Assembly: GCF_020520425.1 (NCBI RefSeq)
Contig: NC_079487.1
Location: 130,098,385 to 130,162,384, forward strand
Reading direction: 5' to 3'
DNA length: 64,000 nt
From: Spinacia oleracea
Taxonomy: Eukaryota > Streptophyta > Magnoliopsida > Caryophyllales > Amaranthaceae
Part shown: positions 1 through 11,550 of the stretch, piece after piece
Numbering within the stretch: the first letter of the stretch is position 1
Layout of the letters: each line of letters starts with the position of its first letter
Program-made: the position numbers and the translations under genes
The notes under the pieces: generated by a model
The model's database searches: none
Seen by the model: only the letters and a program-made list of their open reading frames with translations
What the model was told of the DNA's origin: nothing

Positions 1-895
1 CACTCTGTGTTTCTAGATTACATGATTGATGTTAGTGTTTAAGTTGATTGACAACTGATATAAGTAAGATGATGCAAATCACGAAGAATTAGTCATACAT
101 TTTTGGAAGATCATCAACATTAGTTAATGCTAATCAATCTTATAGTATTAGTCTACAACATATCATGGATATGATGCTTATTTCCTGTTTAATCCTGAAT
201 TCAATACATGGAGTCTGTCGAAACACATCAAGGAACAACTAAAACTATCCAAAAAACATCATATCACGTTAACTGGGTAGAGTTCTCATAGTTGCTATCT
301 TGCGGACTTGAACATGAGAAGGTTGTTAAATTTAAGCATAGACACTTGCACATTGAAAGATATGACAGCAAGGAGGGTGGACAGAATGAATTTGCCATTA
401 TCGGAACTTGCATTAGTTGGAGATTTGGGATTCATTTCAATGTGTTATAGTCCTAAAGACATGTAAGATTCCATATTATCTAAACTCTCAATCTTCCTGT
501 TGTTGTGATTTGTATCTGTATATTGAATCCACAACGAGAATTTCTCTTGCTAGAGTATTACGACTTCTATTGTGTTTTCGTAGGAGTTTCAAGTTTACAA
601 CCAAATCTTTTTGGAAACTTTTCCCTGTTTTTCAGGGAGATGTACAAATATAATACCATGAAAGTGTACCAAGACAAGAAGTGTTGCTGGTTTGCTGCTC
701 TAACTGGAATTTACTTTAATCTCCTCATCTCCGTTTTGTGGTTCTTCGTCCTATGGACTTGCCTTGTACATCTATAGTTTTCAGCAAAATTGGTTGTTGT
801 TAATCTATGCTTGAGGACTTGAGGTGGTGAACCCTCTGTTTTTTGTTTGTGGGATCATTTGTTACTAACAGCTGTTCTTCTTTGCCCTTGTTCAG
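1..895 (+). other. Probable intron upstream of the AFP exon
   Basis: No exon could be defined with confidence here. The stretch ends in a plausible acceptor (ttgttcag) directly before the AFP coding exon, so at least its right part should be intron. Short open stretches around 417-777 carry no recognisable domain. Confidence 0.5.
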
Positions 896-1521
896 GTGGG
901 AATAGCAGTGATGCTGGTAGTCATTCGAGTCATTCTCACTCACCGTTGCCCCCTCCAAATGTTCCTACAACTAGCAACACCACTTCCCAAATACAGCGTT
1001 GTTCATCACAACTAGACCTTCAATTTAACGGTTTAAACCCAAACCACTCAAAACCCCAATTGTGCAGGTCATACTCTAGTAATATTGAACTTGTCACAAG
1101 CTCAAGACAACCCTGTAAGTCACCAGAAGAACTAACCTCATTAAGTATGACTTGCCAACAAAATGTAGCTCAGCCTAACAATGACAATACATTGTCGGAA
1201 AAAAATCCCAACTCAACTCCTCGAAGCACAATCCCCAAGGAAGCCAAAGTAGAACTTGGGAAGCCTCCGAAGCCTGTTGGGTTAAATGGGCAACAGAAAC
1301 TATTATTTTCAGAAATGCCGTGTGTTTCAGCCACCGGAAATGGACCCAATGGGAAGACTATAACCGGGTTTTTGTACAAATACTCGAAAGCTGAGGTGAG
1401 CATTATTTGTGTCTGCCATGGAACATCATTTTCCCCAGCTGCTTTCGTGGAGCACGCCGGAGGTGAAAATGTAGAATACCCTCTCAAGCATATTAGAGTA
1501 GTACCCTTTGCCCTTGGTTAA
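896..1521 (+). CDS. AFP: Ninja-family protein AFP, last exon (partial)
   Basis: C-terminal part of a Ninja-family/ABI-five-binding protein, a plant transcriptional repressor. Family members link ABI5-type bZIP factors or JAZ proteins to TOPLESS in the nucleus. The exon follows an acceptor at 894-895 in phase 1 and runs about 208 codons to a TAA. A Ser/Asn/Pro-rich middle is followed by the conserved C-terminal module: [16 protein letters not shown], then GFLYKY, then [20 protein letters not shown], then [10 protein letters not shown]. The [16 protein letters not shown] and PLKHI blocks are diagnostic of the C domain that binds bZIP or JAZ partners. The N-terminal exon, which carries the EAR motif in this family, lies left of the window. 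The module looks more like AFP than NINJA itself, because it has HAGG..V..PLKHI. Family assignment is strong; the exact paralogue is not determined. Confidence 0.88.
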
Positions 1522-2026
1522 CCATGTGATGTGAGCTAACTTATTGAGCTGTTGAGTATTGCGGATTTTAAAAGTGAAATTGGTAATATAATATTACAGC
1601 AAATTAATTCCCCTCCTTTCTTTTTGTAGCATGGCTGGGGATGGATAGGAAATTGAAATTCTTTTCTTCTCAAGGTTGAACTTTTTATCTAACTGAATTA
1701 ATTAGTATATTGGTTAATTAAAATTTTCTACTTTTGTGTGCAACTTCATTGGATTTTGATTTAGTTTATCTAAATCGGATCCCTCTCTTGTTTCCTTTTC
1801 CACCCGCACCTTTTAATTTCTTCGATATGAGAAAGAAGACGGTGAAACCATCCATGTCTGCTGAATTTGATGTTGGCTATGCATTATTTGATGATAGTCC
1901 TTCTTCTAAAAACTTCGCTTTAGCGATGACATTCCATCATCTTTTTCCTAGTGAATGAACACTAGCCATTTGATGGGAAGGAAAGGATGACTCTTACAGG
2001 ATTCAAATACCAATCAGGGAACAGTA
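1522..2026. other. AFP 3' flank, no gene seen
   Basis: AT-rich DNA with the probable AFP 3' untranslated region. An open stretch at 1734-1958 begins with GTG and has no recognisable domain, so it is not called. Confidence 0.4.
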
Positions 2027-2355
2027 TAACCTTGACGGCCCGTTTGGTAGCCGGTAATAAATTGTGGGAATGAGAATGAATCTTAGTGTTATTTAGCAAG
2101 AAAATAACAACTCGATGTCCATGGTAATGAAATTTTGTCACAAGTTTGGTGTTTTTCTTCATAAATTTGCATTCCTACCTAATACCACTCCCCAAATGGT
2201 AATGGGTGGTAATGAAATTTATGAAGAAAAATATGCAATTTTGAGTGAACTAGCATTACCATGGGAATGTATATTGTTTTCCTAATAAATTTACATACAA
2301 ATTCATTGTCATTTACACCATTTATGTCCGGCTATCAAACGGGCCGTGAAGGTTA
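2027..2355. mobile_element. TIR MITE, GGCCCGTTTGGTAGCCGG family
   Basis: About 329 bp bounded by inverted repeats. The left end reads ACCTTGACGGCCCGTTTGG and the right end is its near reverse complement (CAAACGGGCCGTGAAGGT), with matching AGCCGG/CCGGCT inner parts. There is no coding capacity. No clean target-site duplication was seen. The GGCCCGTTTGG terminus resembles hAT-type plant MITEs; the superfamily is an inference. Confidence 0.7.
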
Positions 2356-2593
2356 CAATTTCGAAGATACTACACTCACTAGTTAGCATCTAGGAAAGCC
2401 CTAAGCTTGGTTGAGTGTCTAGGAAAGCCTTATGCTTGGTTTCCGGGAAGATAGACTAGGAATCAAACTAATGGGGTGTGGCTATTGATCACTAGTCGCT
2501 ACCATACGTCTTTAGGTACCAATATTACTTTTATTTATAGTTTTTTACTCAATGAGAATTATGAGTGTTAAAAATATGACTATCGTTACCTAC

Positions 2594-2842
2594 TATCCCG
2601 TTTCAGAAAAATCTTTATAGTTATTATTTGCACAAATACTAAAACAAAATTAGGAAAGTTGGTTGAATATAATAAAATATGGATAAAGTGAAAGAAATGT
2701 GTAAAAAAGTGGTGGGTGTAAGAAAAAAAAAAGGATAAAGTAAGAGAAAGTGATTGGAAAATTGTAAATAGTGTGAGGTAAGTAAATTTTCATGTCCAAA
2801 AATAAAATAAAATAAATTGTAAAGAACTTTATGAAACGGACT
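2594..2842. mobile_element. Decayed Stowaway-like MITE
   Basis: The left end ATCCCGTTTCAGAAA and the right end TATGAAACGGAC are degenerate inverted repeats. The body resembles the elements at 25241-25488 and 28953-29209, sharing TTATTTGCAC and GTAAAGAACTT. Confidence 0.45.
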
Positions 2843-3059
2843 AAAACGACAAGTGTAAAAATCTTTTTAAAACATAGGTAGTATTAATCTATTATGGTAT
2901 CACTTTGCACTAAAAATTATTGTGCAATGCTTTTTTTTCAATGTGAAATTATTTTACTGTCCTGGATAATGGTGAAAGAGCTCAATCCTAAGTAGCAGTG
3001 GTCTATTAGCCCTCCAGAAAATAGAAGCTGCAGTTAGTGAGTGAGTTGCCTGCTCCTTT

Positions 3060-3234
3060 TTTTTTTTTTTTTTTTGGTGTACCATCCGGTTTACCCTTAG
3101 GGTTAATCCGGATTCGGAGTGAGTTCTGAGTGATTAGGTTCCAGTCTCCTCCCAATTGTTGTTGCGGGGGATCGAACACGGGGTCCTCCCTACCAAGTTT
3201 AGCCTCAATCACCACTGAACCAACAGACAATTAG
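3060..3234 (-). mobile_element. tRNA-derived SINE with target-site duplication
   Basis: Read on the minus strand it has a box A-like TGGTTCAGTGG, a box B GTGTTCGATCCCC and a 3' poly(A), seen as the T-run at 3057-3075. A 13-bp direct repeat, TGCCTGCTCCTTT, flanks it at 3047-3059 and 3235-3247, the mark of target-primed insertion. The duplications are still identical, so the insertion is fairly young. The minus-strand reading frame across it is accidental. Confidence 0.85.
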
Positions 3235-3247
3235 TGCCTGCTCCTTT

Positions 3248-4289
3248 GTTAGAGATTCAAGGGTTTTGTATAAAGTTAACATCCCTACAAAGCATTGCAC
3301 AAAGCCAATTGTTGTGAACAAATTCTAGCAATGCATGTAAAAGAGAAAGAGTAGGCATCAACATCACAGAGGACCAAAAAGTATCTACTCATACATTACA
3401 CAATGTATAGAAGAGCACTAATGCTCTGCATTATGAATTATGATGTCTTTAAACTAGCCACATGGTGTCCTTTGTCACTCTCTTACTTGGACCATTGCAT
3501 TGATTAGACAACGGTTTGAGTGGAAGGATGCCAAAAAAAAAAAAAAATACTTCAACGAAATTACCATTAAAAAAAGTCGGTGATTTTCTTTACTGTAAAT
3601 ATGAATCTAAATTTTTGCGATATTGGATTCAAAACTAAATACTACGGAGTACTTTACATACGAATTATATTGTTTCTGGCAACGCTATAGAGTCTTTGGG
3701 TCACTGATAATACTGGTATAGTTTTTCGTGTTAAAGTCAAAGAGCTTACAACAATTATCGCTCTAGTAGCTTTGAAAAATATTTTGAGCTTACAACAATT
3801 GGGTGCGTACAACCTAACCTCGGCCACCAGGCCTTGCTCGAGTTGCATGTGTTACCATTAGAGTTTCACTTAACAAAAATCAGCGAATGAGGGTATTTGT
3901 TGGGTTCTTCTTGCATCTCTTGATACGCTAAAAGGGAGGGTCCTTTTCCAAAACTCAATTATCGCTACATGCTAAATCTTCTTACTGTGAATCTATTTAT
4001 TTGATCCACAATTTGCAGGAAACTAGTGTTGGTTTTGCTATGTTATCCGTTTGTAATTTCCTTTAGCAGTTGCACAAAATAAAACCAAAATTTAGCACTT
4101 TTTTTAACTAAAAAGGTCACTTGTCCTTTAGCACATGTCAAAAATTAAAAATTCAATTGTGGCTTTTGTTTTTGAAGGAAATGGTGACTTATTAGGAGGA
4201 AGTATTTTTGCATTTATGATATGTACTTGCAAATGCATATTATATCAAAAGATGAAATAGGAAAAAGGCAAAAAATAAATTGAATGGTA
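3248..4289. other. Intergenic, nothing recognised
   Basis: AT-rich DNA with an A-tract near 3533-3547. No coding region or clear repeat boundary was seen. Confidence 0.4.
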
Positions 4290-4558
4290 TTCCCTCCGTC
4301 CCAGATTAGTTGTTACACTTTTCTTTTCGTCCGTCCCAAATTAGTTGTTACATTTCTAAATTAGAAATGACCCACAATTATTATATTATCTCTCTCTTCC
4401 CACTAACTTTTTTTTTGTCTCCCACCCTCTCTCATTCAATTAAAAAAAATACCCACTAACACTTATCACGTCTAATTTTTCAATAAAATAACAAATGATA
4501 ACATCACTTAAAACTTTGTGCAAATGTAAGTGTAACGACTATTTTGGGACGAAATGAA
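4290..4558. mobile_element. Stowaway MITE
   Basis: TTCCCTCCGTCCCAGATTAG at the left is mirrored by TATTTTGGGACGAAATGAA at the right, with TA on each side. TGTTACACTT/AAGTGTAACG extends the inverted repeat. About 269 bp, noncoding. Confidence 0.75.
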
Positions 4559-6963
4559 TACTTTTTTTTAACAGAAATGATACTTATTTTTACATAAATA
4601 GTACTTCATTTTTCCCCTATTTTATCGTTTTGTTGACTGATATGTGTTTACAATACATATCAGATAGCCGCATCGCCAACCTCGACTTATTAGAGCACAA
4701 TTAACGCCAGACAAATTTTTTGTCCATAGGAAACGTAGTGGAAAAATTGAAAAAATATATAGTTAATGGTGAGGAGATTTTGCTCGTGGGGTGGGAGAAA
4801 ATGAAATCCCCATAGCAGGGGTTTTTTTTTGTTTCTGGCTGATGAAATTTCATCCAGTCTTGGTTGTCACATAGCATGGGATGACAATATTGTAATGATT
4901 ATTTTTAACAAACATTTTTTTTTTATCTCTCTGATTCATAAAAACATAAAATAACATTACCATCTTTAATAAAATTTCTAGATCGACAATGGCATCTATT
5001 TTGATATAATTTAACACAAAAAATAATTTTTATTTCTCTCTCTAATTTTCTTATTTATAACTATAATTAATTCCGTATTTTTCAATTCTTCATTTTTAAT
5101 TTTTTATTATTATATTATATTTATTGTTAGAAAGAGAGGGTGAAGAGTTTCTCTTTTGCTCATGGATAAGAGAGTGGTGGAAAAATAATTTTTTTTCTAA
5201 TGAGAAAAATGAAAAAAGATGAGTGAGAAAATGGGTAGAAAGAGAGGGTTGACGATTTTTTTGCCCTTGATCGATTAACAGTGATTAACAGTGGTCTTTT
5301 TCTCTATCTTTGAAGGAACTCATAGATATATCTACTTTTTCGTTATTTTTTTCTTCTCTATTCAATAGTTGTATAAACAAAATATATATGGAGAATGGAA
5401 GAACCTACCGCTTTTAGAAAGAGAGGGACACTACAAGAATTAGAAACAACCAGGGCGATTTTTTTATAAAAAAAAAAGGCAACTTCTAAATCGTCCTAAT
5501 AGAACAAATCAAATATGGCAAACAAACATTGCCTTGGTTGGTAAAAACAAAGAGGGCGAAAGTATTCTTTGCCTTCTTTGATTTACATTAAACAGGACGA
5601 CTTCTCACATTTCGCCCTCTTTGATCAGTTTTTTTTTAAAAAAAGCATCCCCAACTCCTTTGAAACTGCAAACTCCGAATACCAAACTTCACCCAAATTT
5701 TCTTTCTAAGAATCCCAAAATGAAAACTCCAATATTCAGTTAGCTTGTTCTCTCCCTAAATCTTCAATTTAGCTTTCTCTTCTCAATTTCTCTTTCTCTC
5801 CCTTAAATATTCAGTTTAGCTTTCTCTCTCCCTCTCCATCTTCAATTTCTCTGGTCATAAACCCTAATTTTATGCGTTTTGGTTGAGTTCGCCTGAAATT
5901 TGATCGAGTTCGCTTGAAATTTGGTTGAGCTTGCTTGAAATTTGGTCCAATCGCACATATTTGCTTCATATCCGAAGTTCGTCTGGTATCATATTTACTC
6001 AACTTCTTCGCGTTTTTTTGCTGGCATTTGAATTACTAGTTCATCATTACTCCGTATTTATCATCTCATGTTACTGTATTTTAGTGATAAGATTCGAATT
6101 ATTTTCTTAATTAATGTTATTTTTCATTTAAATTGTAATTGGTTTGTTTACCATAAGAAGCAGATTTGTAATTCGTATTATTTTGAATTAGCGATGTTTG
6201 TGGTTTTGCCTGTTCTTTTGATGTTTGTGAATTATTGATTTCTTATGGAACCACAATTTGTTAATTAGACTCAATATATGTTCGTCTATATAATTTGTTG
6301 AGTTTACTGAAAACTCAATACTAAAATCCCTGTTAATTTGCTGTTTTTGGTTAATTTTAGGGTTTTGGTTTGCGGATCTATGGAATCTTACAATTTGAGG
6401 TCTCTGTTGGAGTTACTCGTTCCTTTCAGACCAACCTTCAATTTCAGGTACTAGGCCTCTATCGTACTTTTTGAATTTGATTTCTGCAGCATATTCATGC
6501 TAATTGATGTTGAACATTCAAATTTTGCAGAATGGACATAATTCAAAGTTTTTCGATTTTTTTATTTTCTATAATTTTATATCTATGCCGTTTGTGATTT
6601 AATCATTGCAATTTATTTGTGTTATTATATTAATTTGATTCATATGTTGTAATTTTGTTGTTGATTTGGATTTTCTTTATATTCTCTGATTACTTGATGT
6701 GAGATTAGAGTTATAGTGTAGTTCTTTCTCTGATTCCTAGTGTTTTTTTCTCTGTAATGTACAAATACAGTTGGACTTTTGAATGTTTATTCGTCCTTGT
6801 ATGTTGCCTATTCCGTTTAAGTCTATGTATGTGGTTCTTATATTATTGTGGAGCTTATGCATGAGATGTGATAAATTGGTAACTGGCTAATAGGCAGAAA
6901 AGTTGTACTTCGTATTATGTATGAATATGATTATATAATAATGATATTGTTAGTTTGTCCTTG

Positions 6964-7056
6964 TGGTCTGTGGGCTGCATATTCATGGAGCTCATGAACA
7001 TAAGACCTTTGTTTCCTGGCAAGGACCATGTTCACCAAATACGGCTGTTGACAGAG
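6964..7056 (+). pseudogene. Captured MAP-kinase exon inside the CACTA element
   Basis: 31 codons without a stop translate to a plant MAP-kinase segment: [19 protein letters not shown] followed by [12 protein letters not shown]. This is kinase subdomain IX (DxWSVGCIF.EL) plus the MAPK-specific [15 protein letters not shown] stretch. It ends exactly at a GTGAGA splice donor, as a genuine MAPK exon would. No neighbouring MAPK exon was found within the element, so this is a fragment captured from a host gene (transduplication) and not a working kinase. The upstream edge lacks a clean in-phase acceptor; the nearest AG is at 6952-6953. Confidence 0.85.
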
Positions 7057-8584
7057 GTGAGATTCTTGTCCGCAGACAAACTAGTAATACATTGCTGAGT
7101 TTGAACAAGTTTAACGCCTGTCTCTTCGTGCTGTTGGGTATAGTAATTAATTTATCAGTTTTACATTTTACATTTATATTGAAATCATGGTTGCTGTTTA
7201 GTTTCTTTTAGATGGCTAAAAGTAGAAATGTAGATTAATGTTTGGCTTTCTCGTATAAGTTCTGCAGGTATAAAAAAATATCTTTCACAATTTAGGTTAG
7301 TTTTTAGATGTTATATGGATATTTGCATTGCCAAGAATTTTTGTTCAATAGTGTCAAGTGAAGGTACCTTTCATTATGATGTAATCATGGTTATGGGTTT
7401 TTCGCCTTTTGTTCTCATAAACCTTCACAGTCATCAATTGGCTAATACCGAAAAGGTTTTGGTTGTGTGTGCTGTTCGCAAGCTCACTGATGATGATTAG
7501 AGGGCATATTATGATCAGTTAATATTTCAATGCCAAAATATAATTCCCAATCCCTATTTTATTTTATTTCTATTGATTATTTGTTTCTTAGTCTTTTATT
7601 TACTATTTTATTTTTCAGTTAGTACTTAAGTTAGCTAGTTCATAAAATCTCAAAACAGGGGTTTCTAACTTTCATTAGAAATAGTTTGATAAAGCCAATT
7701 TTAAGTGGGATTGACCATACCTTTCCCTATTACACTATTATGAGGTTAGAGTTAGGTTATTGTTGTTCGAACCAAAAGGCAAGTCACCACTAAGGTAGTA
7801 AGCTTGCTCTCTTACATGGTCTTTTTCTCTTTTCTGCTACAGAGAGTGTTTAATCACTCTAGATTCATTATATTGTTGATCTTTCTGAAGCAGGTATTTT
7901 ATACACCTTGTTCTCCTCTGACCTTGCCACTGCATATAGGTATCCTTCTTTTTCATATCATTAAGCTACCTGTTTCCCTGGTTAATTTCTTGAGCTGTGG
8001 CAAGCAATCTGATGAGTTACATATTTCTGTTAAAAGTCTTTCACGATGATACATTTTTATGTGCATATGTTCTGGTATTTTATTGCTTAGTTTCAGTTTC
8101 AGTTTCAGTTTCAGCTTCAGCATAGTTATATGTTGTTTGGGACATTGTGTTTGTTCAAAGTGTTTCATGTTTATTTTTAAATGTGGCAGTTTTGCATAAT
8201 AGCCTTATTTGGATATGATCTATTCGATGAAGTAAAATATAATTTGGTTTTGCAAATATTTTTTTAGCTCAGGTCAGCACAAGGAATGGATTCTAGGCAA
8301 TCTCTACATGGCACCAGGAATGAATCCAGACAACCTGTACGTGTCTTGCAATTTTATATGAGATATCTGTAAAAAAGGTACATGAATGCATCAACTTAAA
8401 AAAGGTACACGCCTCTTGAGCTTTGATTTCAGATGACAAAGTATATAGGATTAGATAGCAGTATCTAGTTGGTTAAGATAGTATTTACTAGTACTTTAAA
8501 GCTCTGTCATCGGAACAAGGACAACTAGCTCGCATGTTTATCTCCTCATTTTGGAATCGGAGATCTAAATATATAAGTAGCACT

Positions 8585-8655
8585 AACCTATTAGCTCAAC
8601 TGGAAGAGCATTGTGCAAATGCGCAAAGATGTGGGTTCGAATCCCATGTAGGTTA
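8585..8655 (+). tRNA. tRNA-like sequence within the CACTA element, probably a pseudogene
   Basis: A 71-nt cloverleaf can be drawn. The 7-bp acceptor stem pairs AACCTAT with GTAGGTT, with one G-T pair. The D arm is GCTC/GAGC, with box A TAGCTCAACTGG. The T arm has box B GGTTCGAATCC. The anticodon arm (TTGTG/CGCAA) pairs only with a 6-nt loop, CAAATG, so no normal 7-nt loop or assignable anticodon exists. Both internal polymerase III boxes are intact. It may be a tRNA-derived element or a decayed tRNA. Confidence 0.45.
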
Positions 8656-9105
8656 ATTTATTTGCTGTATTGGCTAGCCTATAAAAAAATAGAAATAAAA
8701 AAGCAAAATAGAGGGCGCAAAAACAGGTGTCCCTAGATACAATCAAAGAGGGCGAAATAGACTGCCCTTCTTGATTCCAATCAGTAAGGGCGAAAATAGA
8801 ATGCCTTCCTTGAAATAATCAAAGAGGGCAAAAAAAGTCGTCCTCCCTGATTTCAATCAAGGAGGGCGGGAAAAAGTCGTCCTCTCTGATTTCTATCAAA
8901 GAGGGCGAAGCATATTGCCCTCTTTGATTTCAATCAAAGAGGGCGAAAAATATTACTTGCCCTGCTAAGCTAATACAACGAGCCTAACAGGGCGATGGGA
9001 GGGCGATATAAAAATCGCTCTGCTAGCCTAAGAGGGCGATATTTACATCAAAGAGGGCGATATTTTTCGCCCTCTTTGATCTTATATGTTGTAGTGGGAT
9101 AAAGA

Positions 9106-9296
9106 CTAAAGTACGCCATTGTTGAAGAGTCTAAAGTGAACTCAACGATATATATATCTACTTTTTCGTTGTTTTTTTTCTTCTCTATTCAATAGTTGTA
9201 TACACAAAATATATTAGAGAATAGAAGAACCTACTGCTTTTTGAAAGAGAGGGAGAAAGGCTAAAGTACGCCATTGTTGAAGAGTCTAAAGTGAAC
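9106..9296 (+). repeat. 155-bp tandem repeat flanking the CACTA element
   Basis: CTAAAGTACGCCATTGTTGA occurs at 9106 and again at 9261, a period of 155 bp. The stretch preceding the second copy (ATCTACTTTTTCGTT through CTGCTTTTTGAAAGAGAGGGA) recurs just left of the CACTA element at about 5320-5428. The element therefore landed inside an existing tandem array. Confidence 0.8.
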
Positions 9297-9519
9297 CACG
9301 TAACGTGTTAAGAGATTACAATTATTATAAGAAAAATGAGTAGAACTTATAGTAACGAACAAAAATGGAAAGTAAGTAAAACATAAAATAATAGAGTGAG
9401 TACATTCAACCTAATCTCACTCCACGGATTCCTAATTTAGGTCTAATGTTTAATTTTACCCATTGGAGGAACTATTTCCGGTGATAACAGTATTGTGCTT
9501 TGACTAAAACATCGGCGAT

Positions 9520-9740
9520 ATTTTTTTGTTGTTGTTTCTACGGCGAGGAATTCTCACCGCCTTCGGCGATAGCACTAATCTCTTGCGGGAGTTTTCATGG
9601 GTACCTCGATGGGCAACAACACTCCTAATTGAGGTTTTTTCATACCAAATGCTCGATCCCGAGACCTTAGTTAAGCAGCAAGAGTCCCTTAACCCCTCAC
9701 TCCAACTCCAATTGGTATATCAGCGGGAATTTGGTTTAAG
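9520..9740 (-). mobile_element. SINE copy, minus orientation
   Basis: The minus strand shares with 36640-36812 the order AAAAAACCTCAA, GCCCATCGAG, GAGATTAG, TCGCCGAA.GCGGTG, CTCCTCG and TAGAA, followed by an A-rich tail. A box B-like CGGGATCGAGC lies near its 5' end. Divergence from the other copy indicates an older insertion. Confidence 0.6.
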
Positions 9741-9882
9741 ATAAGAACTGGATTTCGGGGAACATTAAATTGCAAATTGGTCCATCTGTACATAATCTAC
9801 AAAAACAAAAACCATAAATAACAGATGTCAAACGCCATATTAATCTTCGCTTTTAACTGTTTAAAACATGTAATCAAGTTGG

Positions 9883-10091
9883 TCTTGAGCCTCTTGGCAT
9901 AGTGGTTGTTTTAATTTTACTTGCTCTTAACCAATTACTCTTCGAGGTTTAAATCCTAAATTGTCGGGAATGAAAAAAGATAATTGGTCAGCCTTTTACC
10001 CTTTAATGGAGTGGAGCAGTGAGATGGTTAGTCATTTCGGTCGGCGGTAAACACCTTGGTTTTACACACACGCAAAAAAAAAAAAAAAAAG
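9883..10091 (+). mobile_element. tRNA-derived SINE, plus orientation
   Basis: GAGCCTCTTGGCATAGTGG (box A-like) is followed by CGAGGTTTAAATCCT (box B-like) and an 18-bp A-run at about 10074-10091. No clear target duplication was found. Confidence 0.6.
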
Positions 10092-11000
10092 CAAAAAACT
10101 CTTTTTAGAGGTTTGTACTTTCTTAGTTCATTATTCCATAATGATGTTCCAGTCAGATTTTTGACACAGTTCCAATTGAAGAGAATCTTTTAAACTCTTT
10201 CCAATAACTATGTATAAGAAAAAAAACATATTCATATAAGTTTTTGTTTGATTTGTCTCAACAATAAGTAATGTAAGAATATCAAGAATTTATAATAAGC
10301 TCATTCGGTGAACTTACCCAAAGTCCAAACACTATTCGAGCTTAATAAGTGAATGCATAACAACTTTCGAAAAAGCAAAATCATAAGCAATTTAGAGCTC
10401 TAAGTTACTCAATTTTATTTGTTAGTAAATCACAATACTTATAATATTGTTGTTACCAAAAATTACTACGTTGTAGTTGACTTTAAGAAATGACTAAACC
10501 ACCACTCGTAAGAAACCCAAGAACAAATAGTAAGAATGGGAGTATATAAAAACACACGGAGTATTTTATATTTTTATAACTAAGAAAATTTAGTATAGAA
10601 ACTAAGAATAGAAGACTTAATGTAAATGTCAATTACGTAACAAAGTATGTCAACATCCTTAATGTAATTACGTAGCATGATCTAATTGGAATTCATAAGA
10701 TTGATTGTAACATATTAAACCTAATAGAATATGATTGCTACTCATTACAATTTATCTAATTTTTTTTTTGACATGCGCAATTTATCTAAACGTAGTGAAA
10801 GCTAAAATTTTGCCTTTTATTATAGGTGAAGTGAACACATTAAATTATAAACGATTTTTTCATAAAATACCCATTTAATTTAACTTTATTCACTAAATAT
10901 CGTTATAGTTTAAGGTATTTACCATATATCCATGAGGTTTATAAAATTCTACTCCGTAATACGTAATAAAATAAATAAATACTCCGTAAATTTAAAAAGT
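10092..11000. other. Intergenic DNA upstream of the G3BP-like gene
   Basis: AT-rich, with several ACTCCGTA-type motifs near 10550 and 10950-10990. No gene was seen. Confidence 0.4.
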
Positions 11001-11199
11001 CAATTGTTTTCATAGAATTAGAAATGCAAAATGATTGCTCACACAAGTCACACACCTCTCGTCACACTGGATCTCCACCCACACTCACTCGCCCACTCGT
11101 CACTCGACTCACTCACTTTCACAACTCACAAGTCACAATAAACAATACATATATTCCCGATTCCCCCCTAAAATTAACCTTCTATTACCTGTTTTTAAT

Positions 11200-11550
11200 T
11201 CTCTCTCTTTAACACCACACTCTCACTCTCCGCCGCCGCAACTTCCTCCTTCCCCCACCTACCCAAACCCTAACCACCACCTTCCTCTCGGCGAGGAGAG
11301 AGAAAAAAACTAACACTACGCACTGCAACCACTAACAATTCTCCAAAACTCAATTTCTCTCTTTCTCTCTCCTCGAATCCTCAATTTCCTTCCGATCAAC
11401 ACCAAAACAAACACCAGGTAACATCTTCTCTCTCCGGAATTCGCGTAGTTTTCTCCGATCTCATATTACTTTACTCGATATACGCAATTGTCGCCCTCCA
11501 TTATTTCTGATCCTATTTTTTTCTGCGTTTTAGGGTTTGCGTTAAAAAAA
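11200..11550 (+). other. Leader of the G3BP-like gene with a 5' UTR intron
   Basis: A CT-rich leader (CTCTCACTCTCCGCCGCC, CTCTCTTTCTCTCTCC) ends at ACACCAG before the donor GTAACA at 11418. The matching acceptor GCGTTTTAG ends at 11533, 17 nt before the ATG. An intron of about 116 bp in the 5' UTR is therefore likely. The transcription start is not fixed. Confidence 0.6.

Larger units (their letters stand above)
5429..9096. mobile_element. CACTA (En/Spm) element, non-autonomous, carrying host sequence
   Basis: 3,668 bp starting CACTACAAGAATTAG and ending ATATGTTGTAGTG, which gives inverted CACTACAA termini. It is flanked by a 3-bp target duplication GGA (5426-5428 and 9097-9099), the CACTA hallmark. 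Subterminal repeats of the type TCAAAGAGGGCGAAA occur in both orientations, a few at 5449-5630 and about ten at 8705-9085. No transposase was recognised, so movement would need a helper. The interior contains a leader-like pyrimidine-rich stretch (5690-5870), exon-like pieces, a MAP-kinase exon (6964-7056) and a tRNA-like sequence (8585-8655). Confidence 0.9.

Noticed and set aside
417-777. Overlapping open frames of 78 and 90 codons left of the AFP exon
   Set aside because: They overlap in different frames with no shared motif and lie in a probable intron. A faint F-box-associated flavour (LNPQREFLLL) was too weak to support a call.
1734-1958. Short frame starting at GTG after AFP
   Set aside because: No domain, no splice context and no ATG. 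Likely 3' flank.
3006-3230. Minus-strand frame of 74 codons
   Set aside because: It is the translation of a SINE with its poly(A).
11024-11313. Two overlapping frames before the G3BP-like gene
   Set aside because: They sit in the CT-rich leader and promoter, where low complexity creates open frames.
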